From the NCBI GenBank assembly GCA_014155875.1, contig JACEFZ010011112.1:145001-209000 (forward strand): DNA of 64,000 nt, written 5' to 3'. The DNA comes from Cepaea nemoralis (Eukaryota; Mollusca; Gastropoda; Stylommatophora; Helicidae). Below, piece after piece: positions 1-10,205 of this stretch. Numbering within the stretch: the stretch's first letter is position 1; every line of letters starts with the position of its first letter. The notes beneath the pieces were generated by a model that worked only from the letters and a program-made list of their open reading frames with translations, made no database searches and had not been told where the DNA came from. Made by a program: the position numbers and the translations under genes.

Positions 1-1125
1 GATTTTGTAGTCTGCCCTCATCGCTGTAAAACAGGCACTGATCGTCTGCAAATAGAAGTTCATTTATTCCCTTTATTTTTATTGGAAGTTTTCAAAAGAA
101 GCCACGGAAGGCAGGTGGTGGATGTAATTTTGAGGGCAGCCGACAGATATTTGTGGGTCATGGCCTCGAGTTACACGACGGCAGGCAAAGGAACTCGTCT
201 TGAGTCAATGGCTGCGGTCTCCGACCAGTAAGGTCACTGCCATAGAGGAAAGCAACGGCAAACTACCTCTTTAAAAGTGCCTAGTATATCATTATTCGCT
301 TAAAGACTGATCTGCAAAGAATACCATGGACAGACAGAAAAACCAATGACCAAGTACTACAGGAGACAAATGAACATCGTAAGCTGATTGGGGAAATTAG
401 ACGTAGACAGTCAAAATTCTTTGGACATGTTATGAGAAGAAATGGATTGGAGAACTTAGTGGCAACTGGCAAGATCGAGAGGAACAGACCAAGAGGAAGA
501 CCGAGAGGAAAATACCTGGATGGCTTGGCCACATGGCATGGACGAGACAGGAACACTGAGCTGATCCACGACACTGGTGATCGAGTGAAATGGCGAGTCA
601 TGACCGCCCACGCTTTCCGGCATGGCACATGATTGATTGATTGATTGATTATTCCCTGTGGGTCAGTTGTTTCATCTGGAGTAAAGAGTTCTAAATTTTC
701 TGAATCTGTTCTGTCGAGACTTGCTTCTTTGGAAATTCTGTCCATGTAGATATTGAATAGCAGGGGAGAGAGCACACATCCCTGTCTCACTCCTGTATTG
801 ACTCTGAACATATCTGATATACTTTCTTGTGTTCTTACTGCACTTCGGCTCGAGTGGTACATGGCTATGATGTTTTCTAGCAGTTGCCCTTGTATCCCAT
901 AGTCTTCAAGAATGGTCCATAATTTGTAACTGTCTACTCTATCGAAAGCCTTTTCCTGATCTGCAAACACAATATTCTGCTGGTCACTATAGTTTTTTCA
1001 CATATTTGTCTAAGTGTAAATAATGCATCAATGCAACTTTTACCTTTCCGAAAATCGAATTGTGCTTGGCTTAACTGTTGTTCAACTATTGGTCTAGCTC
1101 TTTGTTCCAATAGTTTTTGCATACA
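1..1125 (-). pseudogene. LINE reverse-transcriptase relic A, interrupted by a younger insertion
   Basis: Fragment of a non-LTR retrotransposon whose RT would copy its own RNA at a nicked target. Read on minus, 1122-934 encodes the start of the RT fingers (LLEQRARPIVEQQL, then FRKGKSCIDALFTLRQ). After a frameshift near 970-985 the frame resumes as FADQEKAFDRVDSYK and reaches the palm motif GVRQGCVLSPLLFNIYMD at about 793-740. The coding stretch is then cut at 656/72 by a plus-strand insertion, and resumes at 71-1 running off the window. Bases 1-68 match 20701-20768 almost exactly, which is the copy still carrying the FADD catalytic motif. It is broken by the frameshift and the insertion. The clade is not assigned. 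Confidence 0.85.
72..648 (+). mobile_element. Internally deleted LINE insertion B (5' leader fused to C-terminus)
   Basis: The 8-bp target duplication TTATTCCC flanks the insert (64-71 and 649-656), and the disrupted sequence is uninterrupted in the related copy at 20.76 kb. The insert ends in a GATT tandem tail (about 631-650) instead of poly-A. Bases 119-285 match the leader of the LINE at 60.3 kb. From 297 to 632 one open frame of 111 codons encodes the LINE C-terminus: LQRIPWT, FFGHVMRRNGLENLVATGKI, RPRGRPRGKYLDGL, ending FRHGT-stop. Endonuclease and RT are absent, so it would have had to be mobilised in trans. The C-terminal frame is intact, which fits a fairly recent insertion. Confidence 0.8.
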
Positions 1126-2221
1126 TATCTATATAAATGTAAATAAATATCGTGTTTGAAGCCTCAACGATGTCTTGGGCACTTTACTCCCGTTTCCAAG
1201 TACACCTCATCATTTCCAGTTGTTGATATCAATGATGGTTACCCCATTCAAGCCACGTCATAATTATTAGTTACCCCATTCAGGTCACGTCATAATTATT
1301 AACTGTCGTGGGTTGAGTTCTCGCTGACACAGAAAGATCACTATGTCTGACCGGTGGAAGACCAAATCAAGAATTCCCATAATTTTCAGTTGAAATTTTA
1401 GGCTGAAAACTATAACAAAAATTGCATTTAGGAGACTTCCTATGGCAAAGAAATGAGACTTTATAAACAGACAGTATAACAAGGAAATGAGCGCATGTGA
1501 AATGTTATCTAAAGTCTTGGGTTTCTATCTGTTTGGTTAAAGACAGGGTGTTCGGTGGCAGCACCACAACTAATCTCATTGTTTCAGGTTATACTAATAA
1601 TTTGTTACTTAAGTAAATCTAAGCTACTTTACAGACATTCACTAAGGTTACTAACATAGAATATAAATTAACGTCACCAAGATTTAAGTGAAAGGTGAAA
1701 AAACAACATCAGTTTACAACAGTGATGTATTGAATCATAAGACCCTAATAGCGGTCTGGGACTGATGTAGTCTGTGTGTGGTCAGTAACGTGCCACTTAT
1801 TCTGCCATTTCCAGTTCCAATGTCTACACTTGTCACCAGAGGGTCTGCACTGGACATGGCTAGCCTAATAATGTTGATAGTCCAACTCCTGGTCTTCGAT
1901 ACTCATTTGGAACCATAGTAATGTAATTCTTTGTGTCCACTTTTAGCCCGGAAAATTGACCCTGTGGTTAGACATTGGTCGCTGCAGACGTGAATGGGCT
2001 AAACAAAAGAAAAGCAGGCTGGCAGCAGTCGGCTGAAGGCAGAAAGAGAAGGACGGAAACTAATTCACGGAAATCATGTTTCCTTCAGAACTTTTCTGTT
2101 TGTCGTTAGGGTCGTACTACTAATAATTGTCCAAATTAATTATCTAGACCTACCTGGTGTTTACGTCTAGGAAAAAAAATAAAAGCAATGTATATATGCA
2201 GGATACGATTTTTTTTTTAAA
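1126..2221. other. Unclassified spacer with a short tandem duplication
   Basis: No coding signal or recognisable element family. The only structure seen is a ~33-bp direct duplication at about 1238-1302 (GTTACCCCATTCA ... CACGTCATAATTATTA, twice). Confidence 0.5.
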
Positions 2222-2442
2222 AGTTTAGTTGCATGTCCTTCACAGGGCGTAGTAGTCAACCCCAGCACTTTGGCTGTTCGTGATTCCTGGGCAAGTGTTA
2301 CGTTCAGTTGTTTGCCAATGCCTTCTGAACGACCGGCACCTATAACTTTTTCGGAAAAAAAAAATAACCAGCACCGCTGTGTTTCGAACCCTGGTATACG
2401 GGATTACGAATCGCGTCCGTAAAACCTTCGCCACGGAGGCGA
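2222..2442 (-). mobile_element. SINE-I copy 1
   Basis: Minus-strand tRNA-derived SINE. The 5' head near 2440-2380 has a B-box-like GGGTTCGAAAC. The shared core (GGCAAAC..CTGAACGT) lies at 2325-2300 and the 3' end near 2231 folds as CCT-GTGA-AGG. An A-run expansion is inserted at about 2351-2366. This is one of about 18 copies in the window; the core resembles widely conserved SINE central domains, but the superfamily was not checked. Confidence 0.7.
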
Positions 2443-2615
2443 TCTATGAGACGATTCCTAAGTTTAATACGTCACATCAACTCATCCGTGCAGATATCAG
2501 CATGTTCTACAGTGAAGCTTGATTGCTTATAGACCCACCACTACTCGCGTAGCTGTGTGGCAGTCGGTATTTGTGGCACAGATATACGTGAGATTGGGGG
2601 TCACGTGTCTTAAGC

Positions 2616-2935
2616 ACCTGGTGCGTGTCCCCCAAGTGTAGAGAGGGGAAAGGGAAGGTTGTTTCTCTAAGTACCTGGTAAATGTCGTCCAGTTATGGCG
2701 GGAGGGGGTATTTCTAGTAGCATCTGGTAGTGTCCACCATTCATTTGAGGGAGGGGAGGTATCATGAAGCATCTGGTACGTGTTCCCTAAGTGTAGAGAT
2801 GGGAAAGGGAAGGTTGTTTCTCTAAGTACCTGGTAAATGTCGTCCAGTTGTGGCGGAGGGGGGAGGGGGGTGTTATTTCTAGTAGCACCTGGTAGTGTCC
2901 ACCATTCATTTGAGGGAGGGAGGTGTCATGAAGAA
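2616..2935. repeat. Two-unit tandem duplication (~155-165 bp)
   Basis: Units begin near 2616 and 2770. Both contain GGGAAAGGGAAGGTTGTTTC, then TAAATGTCGTCCAGTT and CCACCATTCATTTGAGGG. They differ by a few substitutions and G-run length changes. Sequence from 2936 to 3269 shows no further element. Confidence 0.75.
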
Positions 2936-3269
2936 TCTGGTACGTGTCCACCATTTTGATGAGGGGACTCAAGATTAATGATGGAACAGTCTTAGCGATG
3001 TGTTGTTTGTTGGCCCCACTGTCGCGAGGAGACTCGAACACGTATTCTTCGCGGGTAATGTTGCCTTCGAGTCTGGCCTAATCACGTGGCGCCAGAATAC
3101 ATTGCTTATTAGATGGGACTCATAGTTAATGTTGGGAGACTGCAGACGAATAATAAGTCCATAACTAGGGTGAACCGAAATACTTCTTTAAGACTGCCAG
3201 AGAGGGTCATGTAAACTCCTGTAACTGATTCAGGGCCGTGGGATGATCAATCGTCTTAAGATGTTTAGT

Positions 3270-3661
3270 TTAGTCGACGGATCAACATCACGGAACATGG
3301 TTGTAACCCACAAATGCTTCATTCTACTCCTAACTCAAGCCAGAGTCCGGAGAATCTCAGCTCAGTGCACGAACTTCGTAGCACCGGCGAGGACCCTGAA
3401 ATACTTTGGGTAGATTCTTAACTCGAAATTTTGCCTTGGCAGCACCGTTAAGCTACTCTTTTTCGATTTCCAAGGGAGTTTTTTACGTGCGCAACAATAC
3501 ACACAGGCGTCCGATCTCACTACCCAGAGACCAGGCGAAATTATGTTACTAGAAGTCCATGTGAAAAAATCCCGACCCTCACTGGGACTTGAATCCGGGA
3601 CCTCCAGCATTCGAGGCGGACACCATACCTCGAGACCACTCAGCGCCCCCCCCCCCCCCCC
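3270..3661 (-). mobile_element. SINE-III copy 1 (tRNA head, C-run at the head end)
   Basis: About 385 bp that matches 42605-42990 along its length. On minus the head near 3650-3580 shows an A-box-like TGGTCTCGAGG and the B-box-like GGATTCAAGTCC. The body contains GTGCGCAACAATACACAC on the plus strand. A run of about 17 C (3648-3663) abuts the head and may be a repeat-expanded junction. It is unrelated in body sequence to SINE-I. Confidence 0.7.
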
Positions 3662-3857
3662 CACCGGGATCTGAAGATACTTCCCGTATATGCCACAGCT
3701 TATATACAGTAGTTTCCCTATGCCACCCCTTTAATTTGATATATAATACAACATATCGGCAACCATATTAAACACTTTTAATTACAACTGTCACACAACT
3801 CTACTTCCCATTTCCTGCCATCCATTGTTGTTTGGTCTAAACCTAATTTTTGTTTGG
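3662..3857. other. Short unclassified spacer
   Basis: No element or gene seen. It ends in the left target-site copy of the next SINE. Confidence 0.4.
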
Positions 3858-3870
3858 TACTGAATCTGTT

Positions 3871-4122
3871 GCCGGCTTCCTGGCCTAGAGGTTAGCAACT
3901 TTTCTCCGTAATCTCGTATACTCTCGTAAGTAACATGACGACGGTGAGAATCAGTAGTGGTTCGAATCGCGTCTTTAACTTACGGGGTATGTGAGCCGGA
4001 CTCTCAGAAAGCATTGGCAAACTACTGAGCGTAATCTTGCCAAGAAATCAACAATCAGCTGAAAGATGCTGATGTTGACAGCGATGTCCTGTAAAGGATA
4101 TGCAAACATTTATATTTATATA
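3871..4122 (+). mobile_element. SINE-I copy 2 with target duplication
   Basis: Flanked by a perfect 13-bp duplication TACTGAATCTGTT (3858-3870 and 4123-4135). The head has A box TGGCCTAGAGG (about 3882) and B box GGTTCGAATCG (about 3960), followed by the core GGCAAACTACTGAGCG, the hairpin TCCT-GTAA-AGGA (4088-4099) and an AT-rich tail. A clean, relatively young copy that defines the family limits. Confidence 0.9.
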
Positions 4123-4139
4123 TACTGAATCTGTTAAAC

Positions 4140-4554
4140 CAGATGTTCTTAACCAGTGGGGAATTCTTCTTCCCCCCCCCCCCCCCCGCCCAAAGTGGGA
4201 TTAGTAGGTTAGATTTTTGATTGGGGGGGGGGGTTTAAAAACCATAGACTGGCAGGCTCAAAATGGCTTCAGGCACAATATCCTGGTTTTCTACCGAGTG
4301 TTTTGTTTGATGGAGCACCATTTTCTAGCACTCTTGAGTCGTGACAATTCTCTGACGTTTTAACTGTTTGTTTATTGTAATATGATTAATTTGGTGTGTT
4401 TATAAAAATATTGTGAATATAAAAAATGCACCTTTTGAGGCTGACAGTTTTGGAAAGGGGGGAATTCTTCTTCTTTCGTTCGCTGGAAAGGGGGAAATGA
4501 CATCCTGACATATGGTGAAAGGGTGCAGGGGCCAAAAAAGGTTGAGAACCACTG
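4140..4554. mobile_element. Non-autonomous hAT-like element 1
   Basis: It starts CAGATGTTCTTAACC and ends GGTTGAGAACCACTG, a degenerate terminal inverted repeat of the CAGTGGTTCTCAACC type. The flanks TGTTAAAC (4132-4139) and TGCTAAAC (4555-4562) form an 8-bp target duplication with one mismatch, as expected for hAT. No transposase is encoded. Homopolymer C and G runs lie inside. Related copies are at 24.0 and 42.1 kb. Confidence 0.8.
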
Positions 4555-4569
4555 TGCTAAACATTGACA

Positions 4570-4710
4570 TGGACTGCTATGTCGGTCAAGTCTTCACTGG
4601 AAAGTGAAATATGGTTTAGGAAGTAAAGACGGCGAGGTGATATTGACCACAACATGCACCGAGTGTCGGCTGGCCCATACAGAAATGGTCAGCACCATAT
4701 ATATACACTA
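4570..4710 (+). repeat. Partial SINE-V-like repeat
   Basis: GTAAAGACGG followed by TGATATTGACCACA and later CCATACAGAAATGGTCAGC parallels 56445-56545 at a diverged level. The head is missing here. Confidence 0.4.
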
Positions 4711-4846
4711 CTGCACCTCAAGGTGGTGGAAAAGTTGTTGAAAACCTCTGTCCCAGTTGCTACAAGATCTCTTATCTGACACGGTTTTTCACCTCTTCAA
4801 ATTTAAAAAAAAAAATGAACAAGTCCAGTATCAGGAACCAGTTGGG

Positions 4847-5075
4847 GCTATGTGAAGTGTTATAATCATTACATGTCGTAGGCCTGAATGTGACTATGTG
4901 AAGTGTTATAATCATTACATGTCATAGGCCTGAGTGTAGCTATGTGAAGTTTTATAATCATCACATGTCGTAGGCCCGAGTGTGGCTATGTGAAGTTTTA
5001 TAATCATCACATGTCGTAGGCCTGAGTGTGGCTATGTGAAGTTTTATAATCATCACATGTCGTAGGTCTAAGTGG
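4847..5075. repeat. ~46-bp tandem repeat, about 5 units
   Basis: GCTATGTGAAGTGTTATAAT then CATTACATGTCGTAGGCCTG recurs at about 4847, 4893, 4939, 4985 and 5031. Variants are few (GTG to TTT, TAC to CAC), and the last three units share them, suggesting stepwise growth toward the right. Confidence 0.85.
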
Positions 5076-5191
5076 ACAGCTGAATTGGTAGTCAATCTTT
5101 CCATACCGCAGTGAACGTCGGGGTCTGGCCCCTAACTCTCGTCCAACCACCTTCATGCGATTGTCAGCTTAACCTCCTAACTTTTAACATT

Positions 5192-5325
5192 AGCGGCCAG
5201 TACCCATAGACAATTATGTTAACTAACCGAAGACCGAGGTAGAAAGAACACCATTACACCAACGCGCCAGTACCCATAGACAATTATGTTAACTAATCGA
5301 GGGCCGAGGCAGAAAGAACTAAATC
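5192..5325. repeat. ~70-bp direct duplication
   Basis: CCAGTACCCATAGACAATTA and TGTTAACTAA(C/T)CGA occur twice (about 5198 and 5266), each followed by GAGG(T/C)AGAAAGAAC. 5326-5500 shows nothing else. Confidence 0.75.
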
Positions 5326-5501
5326 AGTCTGCGAGTTGTAGTTCCTGCAAACCCTCATCTCAGTTTGTGAGCGAAATGTGGGCCCTGGTTTGTGAATAAA
5401 GGCCATCAGATGGCAGCTCGTACTATAGCTGTTATTGTTGATGAGAGAAGGTCAGTGTGGTATTTAGCTTGTGGTAGTTGCCAGCTGAAACTGCAGAACA
5501 T

Positions 5502-5592
5502 ACACTTGTCTAGCAAATCAAAAACAGCCAAAATTGCCGGGGGTTGATTGCGATATCTTATAAAGAACATGCAAGTAACTTTTTTTTTTTTT
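5502..5592 (+). mobile_element. SINE-I copy 3, 3' tail only
   Basis: GGGGTTGATTGCGATATCTT and CAAGTAACTTTT match the tail of the copy at 55.3 kb. The terminal stem-loop is weakened (TCTT-ATAA-AGA). 5593-5983 holds a T-run and a tRNA-like GAGTTCGAATCC at about 5688 without a clear partner A box. Confidence 0.55.
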
Positions 5593-5983
5593 AAGTTGTG
5601 AAAATAAGACCACTATCATTGTCAGTTTGTATGGGTAGAGGTTGTATAGTGAACAACTTGCGATCATAGACACTCGTAGAATTATGAGTTCGAATCCGTC
5701 CACTAGAAGAGGAATTTCACACCTTATTCTTTAGAGATTCGATGCCATACAATTCTGAAGTCATATGGGGTAGGCTGTAGTATAAAACTGTCGTGTCAAA
5801 ATCCTCAAAATTAGAAAAGTTGCTCACAATATTATAGTTATAACCACGTGAATCTCTTACGTTGCTGTGGAAAGCAAGGGGAAACCACTGTATACATTTC
5901 TGAATAGTAAGTTACTGGTAGTCACAGAGGTAGATGCATAGAGGAGAAACAAGTTACAATTTTGGATATTTGAAAAAAAAACC

Positions 5984-6216
5984 TGTCATTTACTGCCAAT
6001 ATAGTACCTTGCGGTGTATGGCCCGGGGTGGGGGGGGGGGGGAGGGTGTCTTTGAGCTTCAGGAATTAACGCCGCCTGGCTAGTGCAGTCACTGCGAACT
6101 GTGCAGGTTTTGGATTTTCTTTTTGCCCCCCGACAGAAAACAATCCCACACCTTACCGAGGATTCGAACCCAGGTCTCCGGAAGGAGAATCCCGCGTTCT
6201 AGCCACTCGACCAGCC
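5984..6216 (-). mobile_element. SINE-II copy 1 (tRNA head)
   Basis: Matches 56765-57017, from CTGTCATTTACTGCCAATAT through a G-run to the head. On minus the head reads A box TGGTCGAGTGG (about 6205) and B box GGGTTCGAATCC (about 6160). The internal G-run differs in length from the other copy. Confidence 0.75.
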
Positions 6217-6348
6217 ACTCCTCACAATTTTGGATAAACATGTGGTTTTACAGAAAAGTACTGAAAACTAACTCCTTTGACTACCAAAGTAATTATGTTG
6301 CCTCTCCCCCTGCTGCTACCATATGTTTATATACTACTGCTACCACCG

Positions 6349-6584
6349 CCGGCTGCGTGGCAAAGGCGTTACTGACGCAATTCGTAATTCTACGTAACGC
6401 GTTCGAAACACAGCTGCGAGCGATTTGGCAACACACGGCCTTGTGTTGGTTTTTTACGAAATGGTATGCATGCCGGTCTTTCAGAAAGCAATGGCAAACT
6501 ATTGAACGTGAACTTGCCAAGAGATCTCAGCAGCAAACAATGCTGGTGTGACTGCGACGTCCTGTAAAGGATATGCAACTAACT
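6349..6584 (+). mobile_element. SINE-I copy 4
   Basis: Head from GGCTGCGTGGCAAAGGCG with B-box-like GCGTTCGAAACAC (about 6399), core GGCAAACTATTGAACG (about 6492), tail hairpin TCCT-GTAA-AGGA (about 6561) and ATGCAACTAACTT. Its 3' end runs straight into the trinucleotide array that follows. Confidence 0.85.
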
Positions 6585-6589
6585 TATCT

Positions 6590-7045
6590 ACTAGTACCAT
6601 TACTACTGCTGCTGCTGATGTTGCTCTACAACTATTATTAATACTGTTGCTGCTACTACTATTGCTGCTGTTGCTGCTACTACTACAATTACAAATGCTG
6701 TTGCTGCTACTACTACTGCTACTGCTGCTGCTACTACTACTGTTGTTGGTACTACTAACAGTATTGATACTGCTACTACTATTACTACTACTAGCATTGT
6801 TGCTTCTGTTGTTGCTACTACTCCTGATGCTATTATTGCTGCTGCTACTAATGCTGCTGCCACTGCTACTACTACTATTACTACTGTTGCTACTACTACT
6901 ACTATTGCTACTACTGCTGCTGCTGGCACACCTACTGCTGCTATTACTTCTGCTGCTACTACTACCATTTACTGCTAATACTACTACCACTTCTACTGTT
7001 ACTACTGCTGCTACTACTAGCAGTGCTACAACAACTATTACCAAC
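6590..7045. repeat. Imperfect (CTA/CTG)n microsatellite, ~450 bp
   Basis: Almost every triplet in phase is CTA, CTG, TTG or ATT. It starts directly at the SINE-I tail, so it most likely grew from it. Leucine-, serine- or valine-rich open frames on both strands are by-products of the 3-bp period. 7046-7350 shows nothing recognisable. Confidence 0.9.
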
Positions 7046-7349
7046 TGCTATATAAACATATAAACACCTTGGCACCTTCGACTGTGGTAAAAGAGACATA
7101 ACGTTTCTCCTGCCATGAGCTAATTGAAATCATCTGAGTATGTAACTCTGTGCGGTAGGAGTAGTTATTTCTCCTCGCCACTTTACTTGCTTTTGATTCT
7201 AGCTTCTATTATATCTCTACTTCTTTCGTCTACTTCTGTGAACGCCTAATGATGCATGTGTTTTTGTTTTCGATCCAGCTTCTATTATAGCATCTTTGCC
7301 CTCTTCGCCCCCGAGCAACCTTCATACTCCCCTTTCTCAGTCATGTTCA

Positions 7350-7630
7350 ACGAGGCCAGCATGGCCGAATGGATAAGAACGCAGCTTTCGTTGTGCTGAC
7401 AAAGCGGGTTCAGCCTCTACATCGGTCAGTTGGACTAAAATGTTGATTTCTCGTCCTTGACTTGGGGACGTAAATTACAAGCACCTCAGAAGTCGAAGTG
7501 GGTTCATCTGATGGCGAGGGACGCTGGTAATAGGGAAAGCTAACCCACACACACACAGATCAGTCCAGTTAACTAGGAGTATCACTCGTAGCATGTTTAT
7601 GGACTACGCTTGAGTTCAAGACGAGCGAAC
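7350..7630 (+). mobile_element. SINE-IV copy 1 (tRNA head)
   Basis: Matches 37950-38228. The head has A box TGGCCGAATGG (about 7363) and a B-box-like GGGTTCAGCCTC (about 7407); the body has TTCTCGTCCTTGACTTGG and TGATGGCGAGGGA, and there is a small CA run before the end. Body unrelated to SINE-I to III. Confidence 0.75.
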
Positions 7631-7654
7631 ACAAACATAAAAATCTTATTGAAC

Positions 7655-8404
7655 CTTCCATCATCCATCATGTGCCATGCCGATAAGCGTGGACGGTCAT
7701 CTCACTCGATCACCAGAGTCGTGGATCAGCTCCGTGTTTCTGTCTCGACCATGCCACGCGGCCAAGCCATCCAGGTATTTACTTCTCGGTCTTCCCCTTG
7801 CTTCGATCTTGTCAGTTGTCAGAAAGTTCTCGAATTAATTTCTTCTCATAACATGCCCACAAAATTTTGACTGTCTACGTCTAATGTCTCTAATCAGTTT
7901 ACGAACTTCGTTTGTTTCTTGAAGGGCTTGTTCATTGGTTTTTCTGTCTGTCCGTGGTGTTCTTTGAATTTTCCTCAGAAAACACATTTCCACAGCCATC
8001 AGATGTTTTTCAGCTTATCTGCTCATTGTCCACGCTTCACATCCATACAAAAGTACAGGTTCTATGTAGCACTTCAACACTCTTTTTCTCGTTTCAATTG
8101 ATATCTTTTTATTGGCCAGTATGCTTTTCATCTTGCAAAAGGCTACTTTCTTAATGGCAATTCTTGTTCTAATCTCTTCAAGGCATCTCCCATTTGATGT
8201 TATGACTGTTCTGAGATAACTGTACCGATTCACTTGTTTAATAATATGCCCATTTATTTGTATATTACATTGTGGTATTTCCTTCTTCCCAGTGACGTCC
8301 ATAATCTGTGTCTTCTGTGACATTACTATGGGTGAGCCACTACACCATTCTGAATAACCCAATAATAAAACTGCCTCAACTTTTAGACCCTTACAGCAGG
8401 CCAC
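7655..8404 (-). pseudogene. LINE C-terminal relic C
   Basis: On minus, 8404-8015 encodes the post-RT region: KKTQIMDVTG context, INGHIIKQVNRYSYL, then the conserved VLKCYIEPVLLYGCEAWT. Downstream frames continue the tail module (SKFCGHVMRRN, then GRPRSKYLDGLAAWHGRD, then LSAWH) with at least one stop. The 3' end at about 7660 passes into ATGATGG-type repeats. Broken by stops and frameshifts. Confidence 0.8.
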
Positions 8405-8626
8405 CTGCGTGATCTGATGAAATCTATGACGCCCGGAAATCCCAAAATGGGAGGGTTGAATTGTTATAGAGTGGGTGGAAATTAAGATGGGCTAATATTA
8501 TTTGCATACAGATTTCAGATGTTCGCGGCAGTCGTCCGGAAGATCTTGAGAAGACAAACTATGGTGTGTTTCAGAGGAAGTAATGTAGATAAATTCTAAA
8601 TTCCTGGATACATCGGGGATGGTGGT

Positions 8627-8818
8627 CGAATGGTCTACATGGGGTATGTTCCTGATCGAGGAACATCATCATCCGGAGGGTTGAAGTCCTCAATGAAGGA
8701 TGAGGGGATTTACCTTTCTACTACAGGAAGAGTAAAAAGAGTAAAAGACCATTGAACGCATTGATCCATTCGAACTCAGAGCCACCCCAGCCTTGTGGAC
8801 TTAAGCTGAGTATAATAC
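8627..8818 (+). mobile_element. Possible tRNA-headed SINE
   Basis: TGGTCGAATGG (about 8633) resembles an A box, and GGGTTGAAGTCC (about 8680) a weak B box, at tRNA-like spacing. The remaining body has weak resemblance to 24600-24670. No target duplication was found. Confidence 0.35.
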
Positions 8819-8819
8819 T

Positions 8820-9015
8820 TATTTCCATGTGTACAATGAATTCGAACAGTCAACAATCTTAGCCTTATTGCCATGGTATAATGGATTCGAACAGTCAACA
8901 ATCTTAGCCTTATTGCCATGGTATAATGGATTCGAACAGTCAACAATCTTAGCCTGATTCCATGGTTTACAATGGATTCGAACAGTCAACAATATTAGCC
9001 TGATTTCCATGAGTT
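8820..9015. repeat. ~57-bp tandem repeat, about 4 units
   Basis: GGATTCGAACAGTCAACAAT then CTTAGCCTTATTGCCATGGT recurs near 8828, 8886, 8928 and 8972 with small length changes. 9016-9539 shows nothing recognisable. Confidence 0.75.
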
Positions 9016-9539
9016 CCCTGGGATTAGAATAGACAACCAGGATTTCCAAAGATTTCTATATCCACCCCAATTAGAGGGAATACCCAGAGAACTATTGTTA
9101 GCCCAGATGAGAAGAAGGTCAACTTATATGGTGATAGTATAGAGTATATTGATCCAGAGTTTTAGATCAGAGCATTTTAGTTAATCAACTGTGATGAATA
9201 GAATGTCTGCTTATGTCTTTTTGTGAATTTTGGTTGTGTATAATTGATATCTCCTCATATTTTTTCATTATAATATCATGTTTTTTATAACACGGAGTTG
9301 TTTACTTTTCTTGTGGACTTGTGTCTAACTTTGTGAGTAAAAGGTGTTAATAATACATTATTTAACAACTGTTCGGGAGGGCAGTGTGTGGCAGGGATAC
9401 TACTAGCTTTCAGTCAAACCAGTTGTCCTCTCTGAATGCAGTGACTTCCCTGTGCTTTCCTGGCCTTCTACTTGAAACCCTTACTTTATATATAGTGGAA
9501 ACTTACCAGATGGTCTGTTCAAGAACTAGAGAATCTGAT

Positions 9540-9775
9540 GAGCAATTTCTGGTTTTCCTTTAATAGTAGGCAACAACTATTTGGGATATCTATCTCCCAT
9601 TTCTGTTTTACTCACAACATCTTCTTACAATTCAATTCTAACCCTAGTTGTTCACTGTGCGCAACAACCGCATCTACTAAACGTTGCAGGTCTTGTTCAT
9701 TGCCTGTAATCAAGACTGTATCACCCGTATATCTAATGTTATTGATGTATCGTTCCCCCTGTCACATTAAACACT
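9540..9775 (-). pseudogene. LINE RT relic D with mutated catalytic motif
   Basis: Minus translation gives ERYINNIRYTGDTVLI followed by GNEQDLQRLVDAVVAHSEQL and GLELNCKK, a typical RT palm (motif C then D) of a non-LTR element. The usual (Y/F)ADD is YTGD, so one catalytic Asp is lost. Only this part of the RT is recognisable. Different lineage from relics A and F. Confidence 0.75.
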
Positions 9776-10200
9776 TGAAGGTTTCGATCGATGACAGAAA
9801 GTCGCACCAAACGTCTACACACAGTCGGCATTTCTTTAATATGTTGTTGCTCGAGGAGGGACTATAGCGCCATCCGTCTGCAAGGCGGCAGCCAACCTTT
9901 GAAATTGTAGACGGAATGTCTGGGCAGAAGTCGGCTAGATCTTTTGTTGTGGGGAAATGATTCCCCAGATTACAGACTAGCGGGACTTTCTGAAGTGCTG
10001 GACAGGTCCCCAGATGAAAGCGAAATAGACGGCGGGATGTTTCCATCCAGTCTAAAAAAAAAGAGAGAGAGAAAAATAGATTCTAGACGGTCTAGCGTCT
10101 AGACAGTTTTGTGACGTCATTTATACCCAGCATAAATACGGTTGAGATAAACAACTTTGGGTTAGTCGACCAAAAGTTGTGAAGCGCTACGGACCTGTGC
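9776..10200. other. Unclassified sequence left of the LTR element
   Basis: It has a 94-codon minus open frame (10046-9762) without recognisable domains, an A/GA run (10052-10070) and a small inverted motif around TCTAGACGG..TCTAGCGTCTAGA (10082-10101). No family assigned. Confidence 0.4.
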
Positions 10201-10205
10201 AATAT

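Noticed and set aside
9762..10046. 94-codon minus ORF next to the LTR element
   Set aside because: No recognisable domain, no paralogue in the window, and partly overlaps a LINE relic.
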